From positions 1 to 6,111 of the forward strand of contig DDNL01000061.1 of the NCBI GenBank assembly GCA_002341165.1: a DNA stretch of 6,111 nt, in the 5' to 3' direction. The translations under genes and the position numbers were made by a program. Every line of letters begins with the position of its first letter. The first letter of the stretch is position 1. Positions 5,729 through 6,111 of this stretch are shown one piece after another. The notes beneath the pieces were generated by a model. That model was not told the DNA's origin. It did not search any database and saw nothing but the letters and a program-made list of their open reading frames with translations. This DNA comes from Shewanellaceae bacterium UBA2521 (GTDB taxonomy: Bacteria > Pseudomonadota > Gammaproteobacteria > Enterobacterales > Shewanellaceae).

Positions 5729-6111
5729 ATACAACCTTCTGTGACTAAGGGTTTAGAGGTAAGTTTACTTTCTGTGATTTTAATCCAACAATTATCGCCT
5801 GCTAAGCGCAATTTAAATTCAAAGTCATTACACCTATTTCTTCCAGCTGGCCATGGCTTTTTAAAGTAAATATCATTGCCCTCTAAACCAAGTTTTTCTG
5901 TTTTTTTGTTACAAGTATACTCTGTAAGGACGAGTTTATCGGATAGTGGCGACAGTAAGTAAAAAAGGTTATAACAATTTCTAGCACTTTTCAGTTTCGA
6001 TATAGTAGGATAACCATTTTTGATACACACCTTCTCACCGTCAACCTCAATAGACCCTGAGACTTTTCCTTCCAGTGCAGCTTTAACAGCTCCCATATTC
6101 AAAGCAGCATT
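5719..6111 (-). CDS. MshA-like pilin, C-terminal part (5' partial, minus strand)
   Basis: The minus-strand frame is open to the window edge, so the visible 130 residues are the 3' end of a longer gene. TTG at 6102-6100 is an internal Leu codon, and the prepilin leader and N-terminal helix should lie beyond the edge. The fragment follows the MshA C-terminal plan: an Ala/Gly-rich helix end (GAVKAALEGKVSG), a short strand into NGYP (residues 32-35), then FEFKLRLAGDNCWIKITESK and a near-terminal Cys127. I recall GYP and a final C-x-V-x-Y...GC pair in MshA pilins; here it is CWIKIT...EGC. Six cysteines (29, 46, 67, 94, 108, 127) exceed the two I expect, suggesting extra disulfides. It converges on the long prepilin and the two stop regions overlap (5719-5728). 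MSHA loci usually have mshA on the same strand as mshG, so this orientation is unusual. Family call is by motif reading only. Confidence 0.72.
   Translation of the reverse strand, partial: NAALNMGAVKAALEGKVSGSIEVDGEKVCIKNGYPTISKLKSARNCYNLFYLLSPLSDKLVLTEYTCNKKTEKLGLEGNDIYFKKPWPAGRNRCNDFEFKLRLAGDNCWIKITESKLTSKPLVTEGCIQP

Noticed and set aside
1..6111. CRISPR array, insertion sequence, integrase, toxin-antitoxin pair or tRNA
   Set aside because: No spaced repeat array, terminal inverted repeats, transposase motifs or cloverleaf sequence was seen; the only tandem repeats are short and intragenic.

Overview
The window is a piece of a chromosomal MSHA-type (mannose-sensitive haemagglutinin) type IV pilus locus. 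The order mshN-mshE-mshG followed by prepilin genes, and an MshEN-type second-messenger domain on the ATPase, point to a gammaproteobacterium. The DNA is fairly AT-rich, most visibly between genes and in the pilin half. I cannot name the genus from sequence alone.

Layout. Positions 1-3706 are a tightly packed plus-strand assembly block. It starts inside a TPR protein (MshN, 5' end cut off by the window). MshN overlaps the extension ATPase MshE by ATGA, and MshE is followed after 23 bases by the inner-membrane platform protein MshG. Positions 3707-3929 are an AT-rich gap with a weak candidate promoter and a short direct repeat. Two plus-strand prepilin-like genes follow: a 189-residue pilin (3930-4499) carrying a perfect GCTACA x4 microsatellite, and an unusually long 369-residue prepilin (4619-5728). 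A GC-rich hairpin lies between them. At the right edge the 3' part of a third pilin-like gene, resembling the MshA C-terminal domain, runs on the minus strand and converges on the long prepilin with a 10-base overlap of coding sequence.

How they work together. MshE (cytoplasmic hexameric ATPase, probably gated by cyclic-di-GMP through its N-terminal domain) drives MshG (membrane platform) to extract processed prepilins from the membrane and stack them into a fibre. MshN is an accessory TPR protein of the envelope-spanning machinery. The three pilin-like products are candidate fibre or tip subunits.

Most unusual points: mshF and recognisable mshB/C/D genes are absent from the place where Vibrio-type loci have them; the long prepilin looks like an MshA-type body with an extra ~160-residue charged C-terminal extension; an MshA-like gene lies on the opposite strand; a codon-preserving hexanucleotide repeat sits inside a pilin gene; and both MshEN motifs of MshE lack the usual central glycine. 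I found no tRNA, rRNA, CRISPR array, insertion sequence or integrase.
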